64,000 nt of DNA from Timema cristinae (Eukaryota > Arthropoda > Insecta > Phasmatodea > Timematidae). The first letter of the stretch is position 1. The number at the start of each line of letters is the position of its first letter. Made by a program: the position numbers and the translations under genes. Positions 1 through 11,960 of this stretch are shown here, one piece after another. The notes under the pieces were generated by a model. The model did no database searches and was not told the DNA's origin. It saw only the letters and a list, made by a program, of their open reading frames with translations. Location of the stretch: NCBI GenBank assembly GCA_039000515.1, contig JBCFYV010000001.1, positions 30,463,048 through 30,527,047 on the forward strand, read 5' to 3'.

Positions 1-923
1 CACTTTCCAGTCGTCAGTTTTCGAATTCTAGACAGGATCAAAGAAGGATGATTTCAATCGTGGGTCTGGCTCCACTCTTAAGTTTGTTTAAAGATGTATT
101 TGTAATATTCATAAAATCTGAGAAAGATGTCTCTCACAGATAGACTAATTAATGGTAAATGGCATCAATTATTTTATTGTGCTTTTAGAATCAGGGTACT
201 CTGAGTAAATATCAAACCACGTATCCAAAATGATAAAGGGAAATATCCTCTTAAATGTCGAATTACAAGTCAATTAAATAAGCCGTTTTTTCAATAGACG
301 GTTTTCGGAAACATACCCCCTCAAGACACTTTGTGGACACACGATTAGGAATCTTTGATTTAAGGAATAAAGCATCAAAATTAAATAATACTCAATAATT
401 GTTTTGAAATTTTCTGTTGTGACCCTAATAAAGAACAGATTTATATATTTGAATAACACTATATCTAGGTTTATTACCATCCCATAACGACATTTTGTGT
501 GAAATATATAGTAAATTTTACCTTTTCATGATTAAAAAAATAATCATCAAGGATTTAAAAGTTAGTCACTTTAAATTAATTAAAATTAGTTGCAAAATGA
601 CACCTGGACAAGTTATTCGAATCTGGGGCCTGTGTCCAGGAGTCGTTTTGAAACTAATATAAATTAATTGACTTTTTTTTTCTCCATACGGACATTCCCC
701 TCAATTACAATGTATTACACCTTGTGTGTTGATTTTCATCAAACACTGGATTTTTAAATATATAGAGAAATGTTCCTACTTTTACTCTTCCGTTTTGTCA
801 TGAATCATATTTTGAAAAAAAAAACAATTTTTAACGCGGGATTTATGGACGTCTGTTAAAGATCCAAACGCCAAAATATAATTATCATGACATTTTTGAA
901 ATCATTGATTAAATCATCAAACG
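1..923. other. AT-rich sequence, no gene recognised
   Basis: Many stops in all frames. A short direct echo involves a GGGCC/GTGTCCAGGAGTCG motif near 630-645, but no repeat family could be assigned. Confidence 0.6.
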
Positions 924-1239
924 TATTATTATTACTAGTAGTATTATTATTATTATTACTAGCACTGCGTCTTACTACCCGTTCGGGTTATACGCACTTA
1001 CGCTAATGTGTAATGGTAGGGTGATTGTGAGATGAAATGGAGGACCTACAGTTTAACGTGGAATCCGAACCACGGTGGAGGCTTGGCACTCCACACATTC
1101 ACAAGTTGTGATTAAAACACGTCTTGTCAGAGGTGAAGGAAGGGTTTGGTAATTAGATAAATCTGTGCCGGTACCGAGGACTGAACCCTGGACCCCAGCA
1201 CAGAAGTCCGACATCTTACACCTAGACCGCCAGGTCACC
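924..1239 (-). repeat. SINE-A copy 1, tRNA-derived, near full length
   Basis: SINE-A, read on its own strand, starts GGTGACCTGGTGG with a tRNA-like box A, then box B (GGTTCAATCC-like), a body with CCACCGTGGTTCGGATTCCACG, and the 3' end ACCCGAACGGGTAGTAAGACG followed by a GGTGCT and an (ATT)n tail. Here the tail lies at 924-960 and the tRNA head ends at 1239. Box B is slightly damaged (GGTTCAGTCC). Three sibling copies in this orientation and two in the other are found in the window. Confidence 0.88.
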
Positions 1240-1794
1240 AACTTTTTATTCTTGCCAAGAAATGAACCCGATATCCCAGATCAGAGGATAGGCATGTTAC
1301 AAGTAGAGTAAAGAAGTAAAACTGTCATTGGCTTCGTTTTTTATACAATCCCCCCTTTTTTTTTTATGAAATGTACCAAGAGCAAGTAATCTTACAAAGT
1401 TTTAAGAGTTTTAGTTTAATCTCTTTAATTGAAATTTGATAAGGTAATCATAAATTTTAAATCCTATGATCAACACTGAAAGGAAATAACCAAGTTGAAA
1501 GTTACTCTAGCAGCATATTGGGGAAATATGCCATATCACGGTACAAAAAAACAAAGTTTTGTTGTCATCAATCGTGGAAAATAAAAAGTTCAGTGTCTAG
1601 AATATTGCTCATTTACAAGGATATTAGCTTGATGCTAGGTGATGCTGACCAAGCTTTTTTGCTAAATAACTGAGCACAGGTTTAAGAGGAGACCATGGTT
1701 AATTGAATTATTAATTTTTTAGACTATAATGCCTGCAAAAACTCCAAACGTATGACAACATTTTGATCCCCATCTTTAAGCACGTGGGTTAAAT
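1240..1794. other. AT-rich sequence, nothing recognised
   Basis: No open frame, tandem repeat or family motif was seen. A C/T run lies near 1350-1366. Confidence 0.5.
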
Positions 1795-1975
1795 GTCATC
1801 TAATCTGGTTTGTTAGTGATCGGGAGTTTGGAGTTAAAATCTCATCCAGGTTTACACTTTAAGAAGTTTCACTCTCCTTCCACGCAAATGCGAATGTATT
1901 TCCTCTAAACCCCGCCTTCCTAATCCCTATCCCCCTAGCGCAGTTATAATGATCGTACAAGTATCAAGGTGGATG
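1795..1975 (+). repeat. SINE-B fragment, degenerate
   Basis: It keeps the characteristic SINE-B body: a CACTCTCC..CCACGCAAATGCG segment, TTTCCTCTAAA, then CCTTCCTAATCCCTA. Head and tail are badly decayed. Confidence 0.65.
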
Positions 1976-2079
1976 AATCAAAACGCGAGTTAAGATCAGT
2001 AGTTTTGAAATTTTTATAACCAATTCTAAATTTTAACACAAATAAAATTTTGCCTTAGTAAATTCGTTTATTTTTTATT

Positions 2080-2320
2080 GTCTACGCATAGTAATCTCAA
2101 CCGTTCTTGAATATTTTAACTGACGTAGATAATTTGATGAGAACGCTTACGCTTCATTAAAAAGTTTCTCATCAATTTCCAATATTATCATAACGGATAT
2201 TCGAGAATCGATGATTTGTTTGAAGAAAATTAAACAAATTTTATCTACTGAGAAGAAGTATTTCATTAATTTTTGCCAAAAAAGTTTCCCTATAAAAACT
2301 GGAAAAAAACCACTGACCCT
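2080..2320. repeat. Palindromic MITE-P copy, degraded
   Basis: It has the family's core: a TTCTTGAATAT block, a GATATTCGAGAA block, GAAGAAAATTAAAC, CTACTGAG..AAGTATTTCATTAATTTT and AAAAAAGTTT near the end. The ends are eroded. See 24105-24430 for the best-preserved copy. Confidence 0.55.
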
Positions 2321-2559
2321 AGCTTACATTACCTTTAATCACACATTAAAATAAATAAACTTCCAACACTTACCACAGATTCCTAGTGAGTAAAAGTTGG
2401 ATACCGTTTTTAAATCCTCCTCCTGTTGGATTCACCCACGGATCAACTTATAATTCTAACCAATTAAAGTGATGGACAGGTGGCTTTCCTGGGACTTTTA
2501 GTTCACATCAGTAAATCAATCACTCAAACATTTGGTGATCAAGGACCCTTTAGATCATA

Positions 2560-3060
2560 CATGACCTCACTAATTGCCTCCATCGTATCCTGTCCAGCAC
2601 CGCCTCTTTCCATGTGTTCTCTACTTTTTCTCTCGGCTTCTTAATATCGTTCCTCAACTCGTCTCACTATCTAGTTCTTGGTTGATCCAGACGTCCCTGC
2701 CATCTGGTATTCTTTCCAGTAACTACTCTTGGTTTTACGTTCTGGCCCCATTATATCGATATGTACCACACATCTCATACGAGTTTCTTTCATCTTCTGA
2801 ACAGTGTTAGGTCGTTGCATCAGAGCATACAATTCGTCATTGTATCTTCTCCTGTATCGTTTCTCTTTCTCAAGTGACCCCAAACCTTTCTCATTAAGTT
2901 TCTTTCAAAAATTCTGAGACTCTTCCTTTCTTTGTCGTAGTCAATGTTGAGCAGGTGTATGATACTACTGAGCTCATTATGGCTTTATATGCGTTCATTT
3001 TGTATTAATGAACATGCTCTTTGTCTTGAATACCACTTGGCGTAGCTATTAGGTGTTCAG
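2560..3060 (-). mobile_element. Decayed LINE fragment, ORF2 C-terminal region
   Basis: On the minus strand, 2883 down to 2671 keeps a frame with RRRYNDELYALM and MKETRMRC, resembling the post-RT region of RTE/BovB-like LINE ORF2 proteins (R-YN-ELY..., then I-RLRW-GH). Upstream pieces in other frames resemble the preceding segment (MNAYKAIM.. and an E-RILR-like region). Several stops and frameshifts separate the pieces. The clade is my inference. Confidence 0.6.
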
Positions 3061-4050
3061 TTATGCCTTTATTTTATCTCATTTTCTTCAATGAACCACG
3101 ACCCTAAATATTTAAACTTTAGCACTTATTACCATCTCATTTCCTCAGCTGTACAATCATATTGCAATTTTACTTGAAAGTTTAATAACAATTTTTTATT
3201 CATTGATGTTCAACTCAACTTTATTTTTTTTTTTCAGATTATTCAGGATATTAATTATTTCTTCTTATATATTTAATTTGTTTTTAATTAATCTTGGTAA
3301 TGGCAGAAAATAATGTCAAGACTTTCAAAATAAAATTATTTTGATACTTTTTTTCACTAATTTTCTTTCCAAAAAATGACCCAAGTTGATGTTTATAACA
3401 TCATCCAAGAGATATTTTTTTCTTTATTTTTTGCAATGGTTTGTGAAGTCCCCGATACATTTTCCCGTACTTCTTTAAATTAGGGCTTACTTTATCTAAC
3501 CAAACATGTTCAGCAAAGTTTTGGGGAGTTAATTTTGCCAGAGGGTTCAGAACCTCTCTCCTGACCCTGTATCCTTTCTGTGCCCTTAATAGTCAGGGCC
3601 ATAAAGATTTATGGTGAGAAAAGAAACGGTGGACATTATCCTATTAAAGCTTTATTGAGGTGCGATAGTTCGGACAAACAACTACAACAGAATAAACTGT
3701 GACTCGTTGACACCTGTGAAAACGGCAAGCTTGACACAGTCCCAGGTAGGTGACGGGAACTCAGCGGTAGACAAATTTGATCTTGAAAATAAGAGACGTT
3801 AGAGGAAAACTTAAGACCTGATATCATCAACTTGATCCCAGACTATGTTCTCATTTGTGTAGTTAATTAGTCGGTAACCACGAGCTGAGTAGTCCCGGAC
3901 CTAGTTTGGAATTATGTAATTTTATTGCGCGTCTGGGTTAGATCATTCTTAACCCAGTTTATGGAAAGATTAGCCAGTACTAATGTGACAGTACAAATCT
4001 TACATCCTTTCCGTGGGGGCTCTTTCCATGTCCCGATGAGATTAGATGAT
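3061..4050. other. AT-rich stretch with a mixed-composition patch, nothing firm
   Basis: AT-rich with T-runs to about 3530, then a more even-composition patch (3540-3840) with open frames on both strands. The minus-strand frame at 3636-3830 has no family motif I recognise. An old transposon is possible. Confidence 0.4.
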
Positions 4051-4054
4051 AGTG

Positions 4055-4238
4055 ATAGCGAATAAGAAGTTTAGGAATCAGTGGAAACTCTTAAACCTAA
4101 CTTAAGACAAACTAACCGAACCCTAAGGACAGGGTAGTTCCCTTTTCGAGAAAAATACCCGAGGTACCAGGGGATTGAACCCGAGATCAATAGGCTCGTA
4201 GTCAGGTGCACTGACCATTACACCAAGGAGCTGGTTAC
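4055..4238 (-). repeat. SINE-D copy 1, tRNA-Arg-like head
   Basis: Read on the minus strand, it begins with a tRNA-like AGCTCCTTGGTGTAATGGTC segment, then CTGACTACG (like the anticodon region of tRNA-Arg ACG), box B GGGTTCAATCCCC, then a unique body with a GGGTATTTTTCTCG segment and TTCGGTTAGTTTGTCTTAAG. A second copy at 45030-45200 shares head and body, so this is a family and not a lone tRNA pseudogene. Confidence 0.7.
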
Positions 4239-5080
4239 TCTGGAATAATGCACAACGTATTCACAGTCATATTTCAATAATTAGTGACTTTGTTGACACT
4301 TATAAATGTTACTAAAGCAATTTACATATATTTACACGACCAGTCATAAGGTTAAGTTGTATACTTAACTAGCTGAATCCCGTTCTTCGCACGTGATATT
4401 GTGTAATTATTTATTTTCGGATGAAAATGAGGATTTTTGTTTGAAGCTTAATGGCATGTTTCTTAGCGCTACCCGAGAAACACAGTGAGGAGTTGACCAT
4501 GTATCGTTTCTCATGAGAAGATTTATTTTTGGCAGGCCTTCTTGCCTACTGCCTGGAGATTTATCAGATAAGCGCAGCTGAACAGGTCTCCCCTCTCCCA
4601 ACACTCCCCACCTCCAAACACCAGCCCGGGCCAGGCCCTCTCACTCACACATACACTACAACACCACAAAATTCATCAAATAAAACTACAGATTCTACAG
4701 TCCTTAAGTCGCATATTAAAACGTAATTACATATTTTAATTAATTGTCTGTATTAATTTTTTCCACACTTAGAATCATATACGGGTTAAAAATAATCGGT
4801 TTTTTTCGAAGGCATTATTAGAACAAACCTATCGATTATTACCTCCGAACAGTTAAAAATGTTTATAAATTCAATATTGTTGATTAGGGTAGCTACTCCG
4901 ATTTCATCCTTGTGCATAAAATATCAGAATGCAACATCTTTACTTTTTCTAGTTAGTCATAGGAACACTTGTGCAATTTAGCCCTTTAGCTTCATGGTAA
5001 GTTTCATAAAATACATAATTAGTTGTAGTAAGGTAATGTAAGGTAAGGTCATGGTAAGTGTGTGTGAATTACTGATGATT
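4239..5080. other. AT-rich sequence with a GC-richer patch at 4440-4660
   Basis: The patch at about 4440-4660 is C-rich on the plus strand (CTCCCC, CCAGCCCGGGCCAGGCCC near 4620-4638) and holds short overlapping open frames on both strands, none recognisable. It could be part of an old transposon or a unique regulatory sequence. Confidence 0.4.
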
Positions 5081-5082
5081 GT

Positions 5083-5108
5083 GTCAGTCAGTCAGTCAGT
5101 CAGTCAGT
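5083..5108. repeat. (GTCA)n microsatellite
   Basis: About six tandem GTCA units, followed by GGGCCTTCGCC. Confidence 0.9.
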
Positions 5109-6565
5109 AGGGCCTTCGCCTTTATATATTATACAAAGAATAAACGATAGCATTAACACTATTTATAAAAAAATGTGTTGACTTTAAAAAAATATCAAAA
5201 GTCTACTAATGTTAAGCCATTTATGATGGTGTGATATTAGAGTTGGATGTGTGTATGCTTCTAGTTTAAAAATACTTCTTCCGAACATCATGATTAAGTT
5301 TAATAAAAGTTTTGAAACAAATTGAAGTTCTAGGTATCCAGACAATTTATAACAAATGTTTATTTTGCAGTTGAAAAAAAAACACCTAAGGAAATTAATA
5401 TTTGCTAAAATGTCCAATAAATTTTTTTTAAATAATCTTTTTACTGTGAAAAAATTGTAACTTTAAATATCAAAAGCCTATTTGAAAACAACAAAAATAG
5501 AATAAACCTCCAAAACCTTATTTAAATTCATATTGTTCAAGCTATATTTGAAACAATTAATAAAATACAACAGACTTGCCTGCAGAAATATTATTTACTG
5601 GTACTTCCTATTCGTGGGATAATAAAACGTTTTAATGTAGGTGTGCCTCAATACTCACACAGATAGGATATTACTTTAGCAAGTAACAATTACGCTCTTC
5701 CACGTATTCGTACTCATAATACTTTAGGTATACAAATCTGCTTGCCCTTACCGAGCTATTAATTATGTTTTTTTAAATAATATTTTTTCATTTCCTAATT
5801 TAGATAAAAGTCGCGATTCCACAAAATCTTTAATAGCGTTTTGCTTCCAGGAAAATTTATAATAGCCATATCTACTAATTGTGCAAAATAATCAAAAGGT
5901 ACGATGCACACTATATTTACCCTGAAAATGATAAACGCAAGCTTACCTTGCACGTTTTACTATGACGTAGCTTGTAAGATGGGTTATCCATCAAGAAACG
6001 ACTGCTACCTTGCAAGAGAAACAGAGTGTACAATCCCTCCCACCCCAACTAAATAAAAAAAAACTTCCAGATGTTAATTAATATTTTTGAAGTTGTACGG
6101 TAGTAAAAAATATTTATTTGCTCCTGCTAGAGAGTTCACAGAATAAAAGTGATATTTATCAACGTAGGCTTCCAGGGCTTGAGTTTCCGTTACTTGGTGG
6201 GTGTACAATATTGTTAAATACTTTTGATTCCTTAGAATGTCATAAAAAATTATATTATGTTGAGTCTTTTTAACATTGTTCTTAGAAATTTTAGCTTCGT
6301 AGCTGAAATCTGTGTAGGATTAAATGGAATATTACATTAAGAATTTAATGTTTTATGTAATTATGATGCTAATGACTGTATATTTTTTATTATTTCCTGT
6401 GCGCTAACAATAGTGGAATAGTTTCATACATAGACATTTGAACACTGGGGGGTTGGGGTGAAAGAGTGGGTGTTTAGTAGTTCCATAAAATATATCTGCT
6501 CTTAAATACAGTATATGCACTGGAAATAGCACAATTCAATGATACAGTGAACTAAGAGACCTAGT
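5109..6565. other. AT-rich sequence, nothing recognised
   Basis: Stops are dense in all frames. A G-rich short run lies near 6446-6475. No repeat family was assigned. Confidence 0.5.
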
Positions 6566-6805
6566 AGTTAGGTTACCCGTTTCGGTGCCCACATGTCTAA
6601 GGAAATACTCTCACAATAGACTAAAATTTGAAGACAGGGAGATCATGGTTTGGTCCAAGTTGGGTTCACTAAGGGTATTTTTTACCTCTTGTTTTCCACT
6701 TTACCTCCACGAAAGAGAGTGCACTACCTCTCAAATTAAGCCTTCCTAATCTCAAATACATTAATGTAATTAGTCCAAACAGGTACTAAGATACGTTGCT
6801 ATAGA
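6566..6805 (+). repeat. SINE-B copy, near full length, diverged
   Basis: It keeps the tRNA-like head (TTCGGTGCCCACATGTCTAAGG, then ACTCTCACAATAGACTA), a decayed box B region (GGGAGATCATGG) and the body (GTTCACTAAGGGTA, TTTCCACTTTACCTCCACG, CTTCCTAATC). The 3' end is AGTCCAAACAGGTACTAAGA, a decayed form of the tail shared with SINE-A. Confidence 0.75.
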
Positions 6806-7409
6806 AACTCTTAAAGAAAGCTATAACGTAAGAAATAACACTAAATGTGCTGTTTATTTTGTACTTGTGATTTTGAAATTATTTTTATTTTTCCTTGTGA
6901 GGAAATCAAAGAAATCATTTACTAGTGTTTGTTGATAAAGATTCTCGTTAGTTCATATGCATGCGCTGATATTGTGCACCTCTGGCCAATGATACTTATT
7001 ATCGTGTACACTTGCCATCTTTAAAAACAGAAAAGAATAAAAAACACAGAAGATAATATAAATCAATCAGAACTCAAACCATGCCAAACTGTACTTACCA
7101 AAGGGAAATAACAATTCTTAAAAGTTGACGAGAGTAAATAAATGTCAATTTATTAACTTACATGTGAGACTGAGGTGAGTTGGTCATGTACCACGCACTG
7201 GTGACGACAGGAGTGTATATAAAATGTTATTGAGGAAAACTGAAGATACAAGATCCATTGGTAGACCTTTACATCGATGAGAGTACAATTTAAATCAATT
7301 TTAATGAGGGTGGATACCAGGTTGGGGATTAGATGGTAGTGTCTCAGCATAGGGTTGAATTGCAATATTAAGGTGAACTGTAGATTTCCTTGAGATGGGG
7401 TTAGAGGGG
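6806..7409. other. AT-rich sequence, nothing recognised
   Basis: No coding pattern. The minus-strand frame at 7153-7365 has no recognisable domain. Confidence 0.45.
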
Positions 7410-7726
7410 ATGCGATAAAAGGTCAGTGTATTTTTATGTGTTAGAGCAAAAAAATTGTTGTCAAAATAAATCAAATACTACTCTATTAAAAACCGAGAGT
7501 TTAATTGTCTTCACGTGGTGACATCAAGAGTCGTTGAATATCTGTCATGAGCATAGCAGCATTGGATAAGAAACTTTAAGGGAAGAAAAATGTTGTAAAA
7601 TTCCAGGACACCCTTAATAGATATTTAACAACTGTTGATATCAACATTTGAAGAAAATTAAACTTGATGTTTCTATTGGAGAAATATTTTATTACTTTTG
7701 GACAACAAATTTTGATAGAAAAACTG
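7410..7726. repeat. Palindromic MITE-P copy, hit by the hAT insertion at its right edge
   Basis: The left arm has GAGCAAAAAAATTGTTG and TTTAATTGTCTTCACGTGG. The centre has TGTCATGAGCATAGCAGCATTGG. The right arm has ACAACTGTTGATATCAACAT, GAAGAAAATTAAAC and TGGAGAAATATTTTATTACT. The arms are inverted copies of each other. The hAT element starting at 7735 entered at or near its end, so it is younger. Confidence 0.65.
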
Positions 7727-7734
7727 ATGAGTAG

Positions 7735-8731
7735 TAGAGATGGGCGAAACCGTGTTTTTACGATATCAGTGAATACAGTTACTGTGATTTTCAAATATCG
7801 GTGATTTATACCAGTGATCTTTCACTGTGACCTGTGTTCACAGTATTTTGATGGACCGATATTTTTTCACTTTCCAACCACGGTGAAGGCTAGTATTTAG
7901 CTGCTGATCGAGTATCGAGTATCTAGAATGGAGTATGGAGTATTTATGAGTATTGAGTATTGGATAGTCCCATGAGTATCGGTTGGAAAGAAAACTATTA
8001 CTCGGGTGTTTGGCGGCTTGCAATGGGCCAGTTTCATAGTCAAATTTAGTACGCCTCAAGTGCGGCGTTACACTAAGTACATGACAACACTACCTAAACC
8101 ACAATGGAATGGGCCAGTTTCCTATGCGAGAATGGCCCATTCCATTCTTGTTAAGGTAGGTGTCGTCATGTACTTAGTGTAGCGCCGCACTTGAGGCGTA
8201 CTAAATTTGACTATGAAACCAGCTCTTAAAGGCCTAACATAAGTTCTTCTGTCGGCACTGACATTGACAATCGACATACAGCTACCTAATCTTTCAAGGT
8301 TTCATCTGGGTTTCATGTTGCCTGACTAATATACAGTCAATACAAAAGTATGCATTTTAAGATGTTACAGTTGATAAGAAAAGAAAGCAAAACATACTGT
8401 TTTTGAAAAATGAGCTCTACGAAATCAAGTGTTTTAAATAGAAATAGCACGTAAAACATGCCAGTCAATAAGGTCGATTCTCAACTATCTGGTAGAAAAT
8501 AAAAAATAAAAGAATAACAAGGACCGCGAAGCGAGTATTTACTCGAGTGTCTTGAGGAAGCAATACTAGCTCCGTGGCTCAAGTAACTGTTGCCATCTGA
8601 TGCGAGTATGGAGTATTTGCGATCACTGATATCTCGATCACCGATACTTTTGAGATCGAGTAACTGGGAGTATCGGTGATCAAATGGTATCGATGAAAAA
8701 ATCACAGTCAGTGATATATCCCCCATCTCTA
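7735..8731. mobile_element. Complete non-autonomous hAT-type DNA transposon, 997 bp
   Basis: The ends are TAGAGATGGG and its exact reverse complement CCCATCTCTA, typical of hAT TIRs. A perfect 8-bp duplication ATGAGTAG flanks it at 7727-7734 and 8732-8739, which is the hAT target length. Subterminal regions are packed with GAGTAT/TATCGAGT-type short repeats on both sides (7890-7985 and 8570-8690), as hAT transposases often require. No transposase ORF is present. An internal inverted repeat of about 190 bp (8031-8219) forms a strong hairpin. Confidence 0.9.
8031..8219. repeat. Long hairpin inside the hAT element
   Basis: Arms of about 85 bp (8031-8115 and 8133-8219) are inverted copies with only a few mismatches, separated by a loop of about 17 bases. 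The outer ends are GTTTCATAGTCAAATTTAG and its complement. The inner ends are AATGGAATGGGCCA and TGGCCCATTCCATT. It may be a nested foldback element or an inverted duplication inside the hAT. A transcript would fold into long dsRNA. Confidence 0.88.
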
Positions 8732-8739
8732 ATGAGTAG

Positions 8740-9285
8740 TTAGCTATTCTGATATAAACATAGCTCTTTAATTATCCCTTTAATTTTTAAATCTATACCA
8801 CTTTTAAATTTCAGCACTTATTTTATTGTCAAGATATGATTTTGATGCACACCCACCTTATCAGTAGTCCAATGGACTTAGGCGCTAGACCTGCACTTTA
8901 TTTTGTCACAGTTAGCAAACCGTCCATAGACCTACTCTCTACAGGAGAGACTGAAGGTGTTTTTTCTACGTATGATTTTTACTAAGTTATTTCTAATCCC
9001 CTCCAAACATAATTCAGGTGTATTACCTTTAAGCTATCCTGATCATCTTTATTATTTAGATGAAGTCTTTAGTATATTAACCCTTTTTCAAAGTAAATTT
9101 ATATTACAAAAAGTTTGAATAATTGGACTTGACTTTTCAATCAATTTTACTCAATTGTTTATTTGGGAGAATGTACAAAAACAGTCCCCAAAACTTTTAC
9201 AAACAAAAAAAAAATCTCATACTATCACTTAATTTAAGTTATACATATCCATGTATTTATTTATTTGATTAAGCTGGAATGTAGG
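8740..9285. other. AT-rich sequence, nothing recognised
   Basis: Stops in all frames, no repeat motif assigned. An A-run occurs near 9206-9214. Confidence 0.5.
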
Positions 9286-9630
9286 GAAAGGGAATTAAGG
9301 TCAATAATATTATATCAGCTACTATATCAAAAATCCTTTTTTAATAAAAGTAATTAAAATATTACTTCAGTAGATAAATTTAGATTAGTTGTCTACACAA
9401 AAAATTTCAACAGTGCTTGAATATGTGTCATGAGCATAGCGGCATCTAACCATAAACATTTTAATGGAGTAGAAAAAATCATGAAGCCCATGAGAAATAT
9501 TCAATAACTGTTGAGATCACTATGTGTAGAAAATTAAACTCAACATAATTATCTACTGAGCAATGCTTTATTAATTTTGGACAAAGAGTTTATTCCCTAT
9601 TAAAACAGTAAAATATTGCCCTAAACTAAC
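9286..9630. repeat. Palindromic MITE-P copy
   Basis: It keeps TTTCAACAGTGCTTGAATATG, TGTCATGAGCATAGCGGCATC, ATTCAATAACTGTTGAGATC, AGAAAATTAAACTCAAC and CTACTGAGCAATGCTTTATTAAT. The end reads CCCTATTAAAACAG..ATTGCCCTAA, matching the end of the 45290 copy. Confidence 0.7.
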
Positions 9631-10039
9631 CTTTTCTTCCATCCTTCTTTAAGCAACAAGCACTTATGCCGATTTGTTGTAAATATATCATAGGGCTTCA
9701 ACTTTCCGTTGTGAATGTAAATAATTGTTTTGATGTATTACATAGACAGATAACCATCATCAAATGCTTCGTTGTTGGTTGACTTTTCTCCGTTGCTCTA
9801 CTGATTAAAACGTAATGGTTGATGAATCATTAATCAACAACAACACAAACTGACATTGAAAGTGATGAATGTATAATATCAAGTTTGAAAAAGATAACGG
9901 ATATAAAGCCATCCACTATAGGACATTGTTATCAAATCAAAATCAATTGTTTATTTTATCAGCATAGTAGTGATTTTTTTTTTCTCACGCCTTTAACTCT
10001 ACCACCCCTGGGTTTTATCGACCGTTTCTGTTTTAAGAG
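9631..10039. other. AT-rich sequence, nothing recognised
   Basis: No family motif. It leads into the CpG-richer patch. Confidence 0.45.
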
Positions 10040-10390
10040 GGATGAAACTGTATATACGATGGTGTGAGAGTAAAACAAAATGTTGCTATGGTAGGAAAAA
10101 AAAGAAAAATGAGCATGGTGAGAGGGACAAACAAATTATTCTACCAATGACTTTGTCTGCAAGTAAAGATGGGGAAAGAGAAATGGGGGCTAGGGGTGAG
10201 GATGAGGGTGAACGAAGGGTATATGAACGAACCCTCCGAAGTCGTGGCGGAAACGACCGAACTGTGTGACAGGGGAGAGGAGAATTACCGGGGGTTTGGA
10301 TGAAAAGTACGCACATAGAACACGCTAAAACGATCATAGACGTTGCGTCGCGACGCCAGCTCAAGTCCATTGTTATGGGAGGAAAAAAAA
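10040..10390. promoter_or_regulatory. CpG-richer patch upstream of the receptor exon, candidate promoter or 5' exon
   Basis: About 350 bases stand out from the AT-rich surroundings: purine-rich on the plus strand (many GAGA/GGGA runs) to about 10210, then several CpGs including GTCGCGACGC near 10346-10357. A TATA-like TGTATATACG lies near 10048. It is 1.6 kb upstream of the receptor exon, a plausible place for a promoter or 5' UTR exon, but no splice donor can be assigned. Long open frames on both strands here look like composition effects. Confidence 0.25.
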
Positions 10391-11960
10391 TTAGTGATGC
10401 GAAGCGTCTCAATATCTTTCCAATTAAATATATCTTAAACATTATTACATTTTTAATAAACTGTTAACGAGAGATTTTATGTTAAGTCTATGTCGGCTAT
10501 ATTCGTGTGTTTCATTTTAGTTTTACTATCAGTAGTACATCAAATCACTTTGAGACCGGAAACAAACAAGTGGTTGAAGAAGGAATCAAATGCATTCTAA
10601 AGAAAAATATTTACTTCAAATAAGGAGTGTTACAGTGTTCGTTTATAAATTCAAGCTTTGATGTCTTAAGAAAATTAGTTTAGATAAATCTGTATCAATG
10701 GTTGTTGTTAATGTTTATTGGTGAATGAAATTTTAAGTGTAACGTTATAAGTAGTGCATCACGGATATTTACGTATATACATTTTCCATTGTTGAATTAA
10801 AGTGATAAAAAATTACAACTAAAAGTAAAGTTTTTAATTTATATATATATATTTTTTAAATACATTCCTATAAACAAATAACTTGTTTAATTGTGTGTGG
10901 GTTTGAATATCATTTTGAGATAAAAAAAATATTCCCCAGGATAGTCAAATATTATATTTTGATCACAGAATTATTCTTGCTTGTACATAATCAGAAGCAT
11001 ATTCAAATAACCGACATTTGAAGTAAGATGAAGCATAATTTTGTTGATAAAGAATTATCAAGATTGTATTATTCGTTAAAAATTTCAAGTATGTAAAAAA
11101 CTCATTAAGAACAAAAAATTGTAGCACTATATTTACGTGTGAATAAATACTTCCCATAATTGGAATATTATCATCGAAACGTCCATTTCTTAATGCTAAA
11201 TAAAAAGTACTTATAAATAAACATGTTACTTGTGAATCAATATTTACAGTTAATTTTTAGATGTCTTAATACATACGGATAAATATTATTAAAACACAAT
11301 GCAGATAGAGAAGTGTTTTTTTTATGAAATGCCGTGGTGAGCATAATATATAAAATTGTATACCAAAATCACAATCAATTGCTCCTTACGTCTTTCAGAG
11401 CTCAAATATTAAACGCTTAGATCAATCTATTTTATCTAAATAGGAGTTTAATGTGGTTTAAAATGCAGCTTCGAACACAAATCAAACTAAAGACAAATGC
11501 AGAACTGGCTCAATGTTGGTCATATCTGGAAATAACCTAAAAACTATTTTTCTTTATTAAACTATTAGTGTCAAAATGTGAGATAGCTACTAACAATCAA
11601 ATATTTATTATTACCCACAGTGATTTACATGAGTATACAGGTTACATGTTTTATGTATATGTATGTTAGGTGTTTCTTGAGTTGGGTGATTAAACAATAA
11701 TTATTAAAATATTTATAAAACCGTTAAGAATGATTACTATTTTGATAAAACAAATCAAATTTATGTTTATATACATTCCTTAGACACTTTATGTCAATTG
11801 GTGTAATAAATCCTAGTTTTTAACAATACAAACCATTGATGTTCCTCTGACAATCACAATACCCGATCTGCTGTTTGTGTCAAACGCTTTTTTTTATAAA
11901 CATTTGAACGCACAATACTTAATTAATAAGAGTATTTTGTAGAAGCCAAAATTTTAAATA
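10391..11960. other. AT-rich sequence between the CpG patch and the receptor exon
   Basis: Very AT-rich, dense stops, a short (TA)n near 10839-10851. No SINE or TIR element recognised. Probably intron or promoter-distal sequence of the receptor gene. Confidence 0.5.

Noticed and set aside
1053..1241. Open frames on the minus strand starting near MVTWRS / MTWWSR, also at 51521-51706 and 55178-55402, as a small gene family
   Set aside because: They are the same frame through SINE-A copies; the similarity comes from the repeat, not from a protein.
2671..2883. 70-codon minus-strand frame as a stand-alone small gene
   Set aside because: It matches the tail of a LINE ORF2 and is bounded by broken pieces of the same element.
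10086..10442. 118-codon minus-strand frame in the CpG-richer patch
   Set aside because: It is Ser/Pro/Leu-rich from purine-rich complement sequence and ends in a Phe run from a poly-A tract; no homology recognised.
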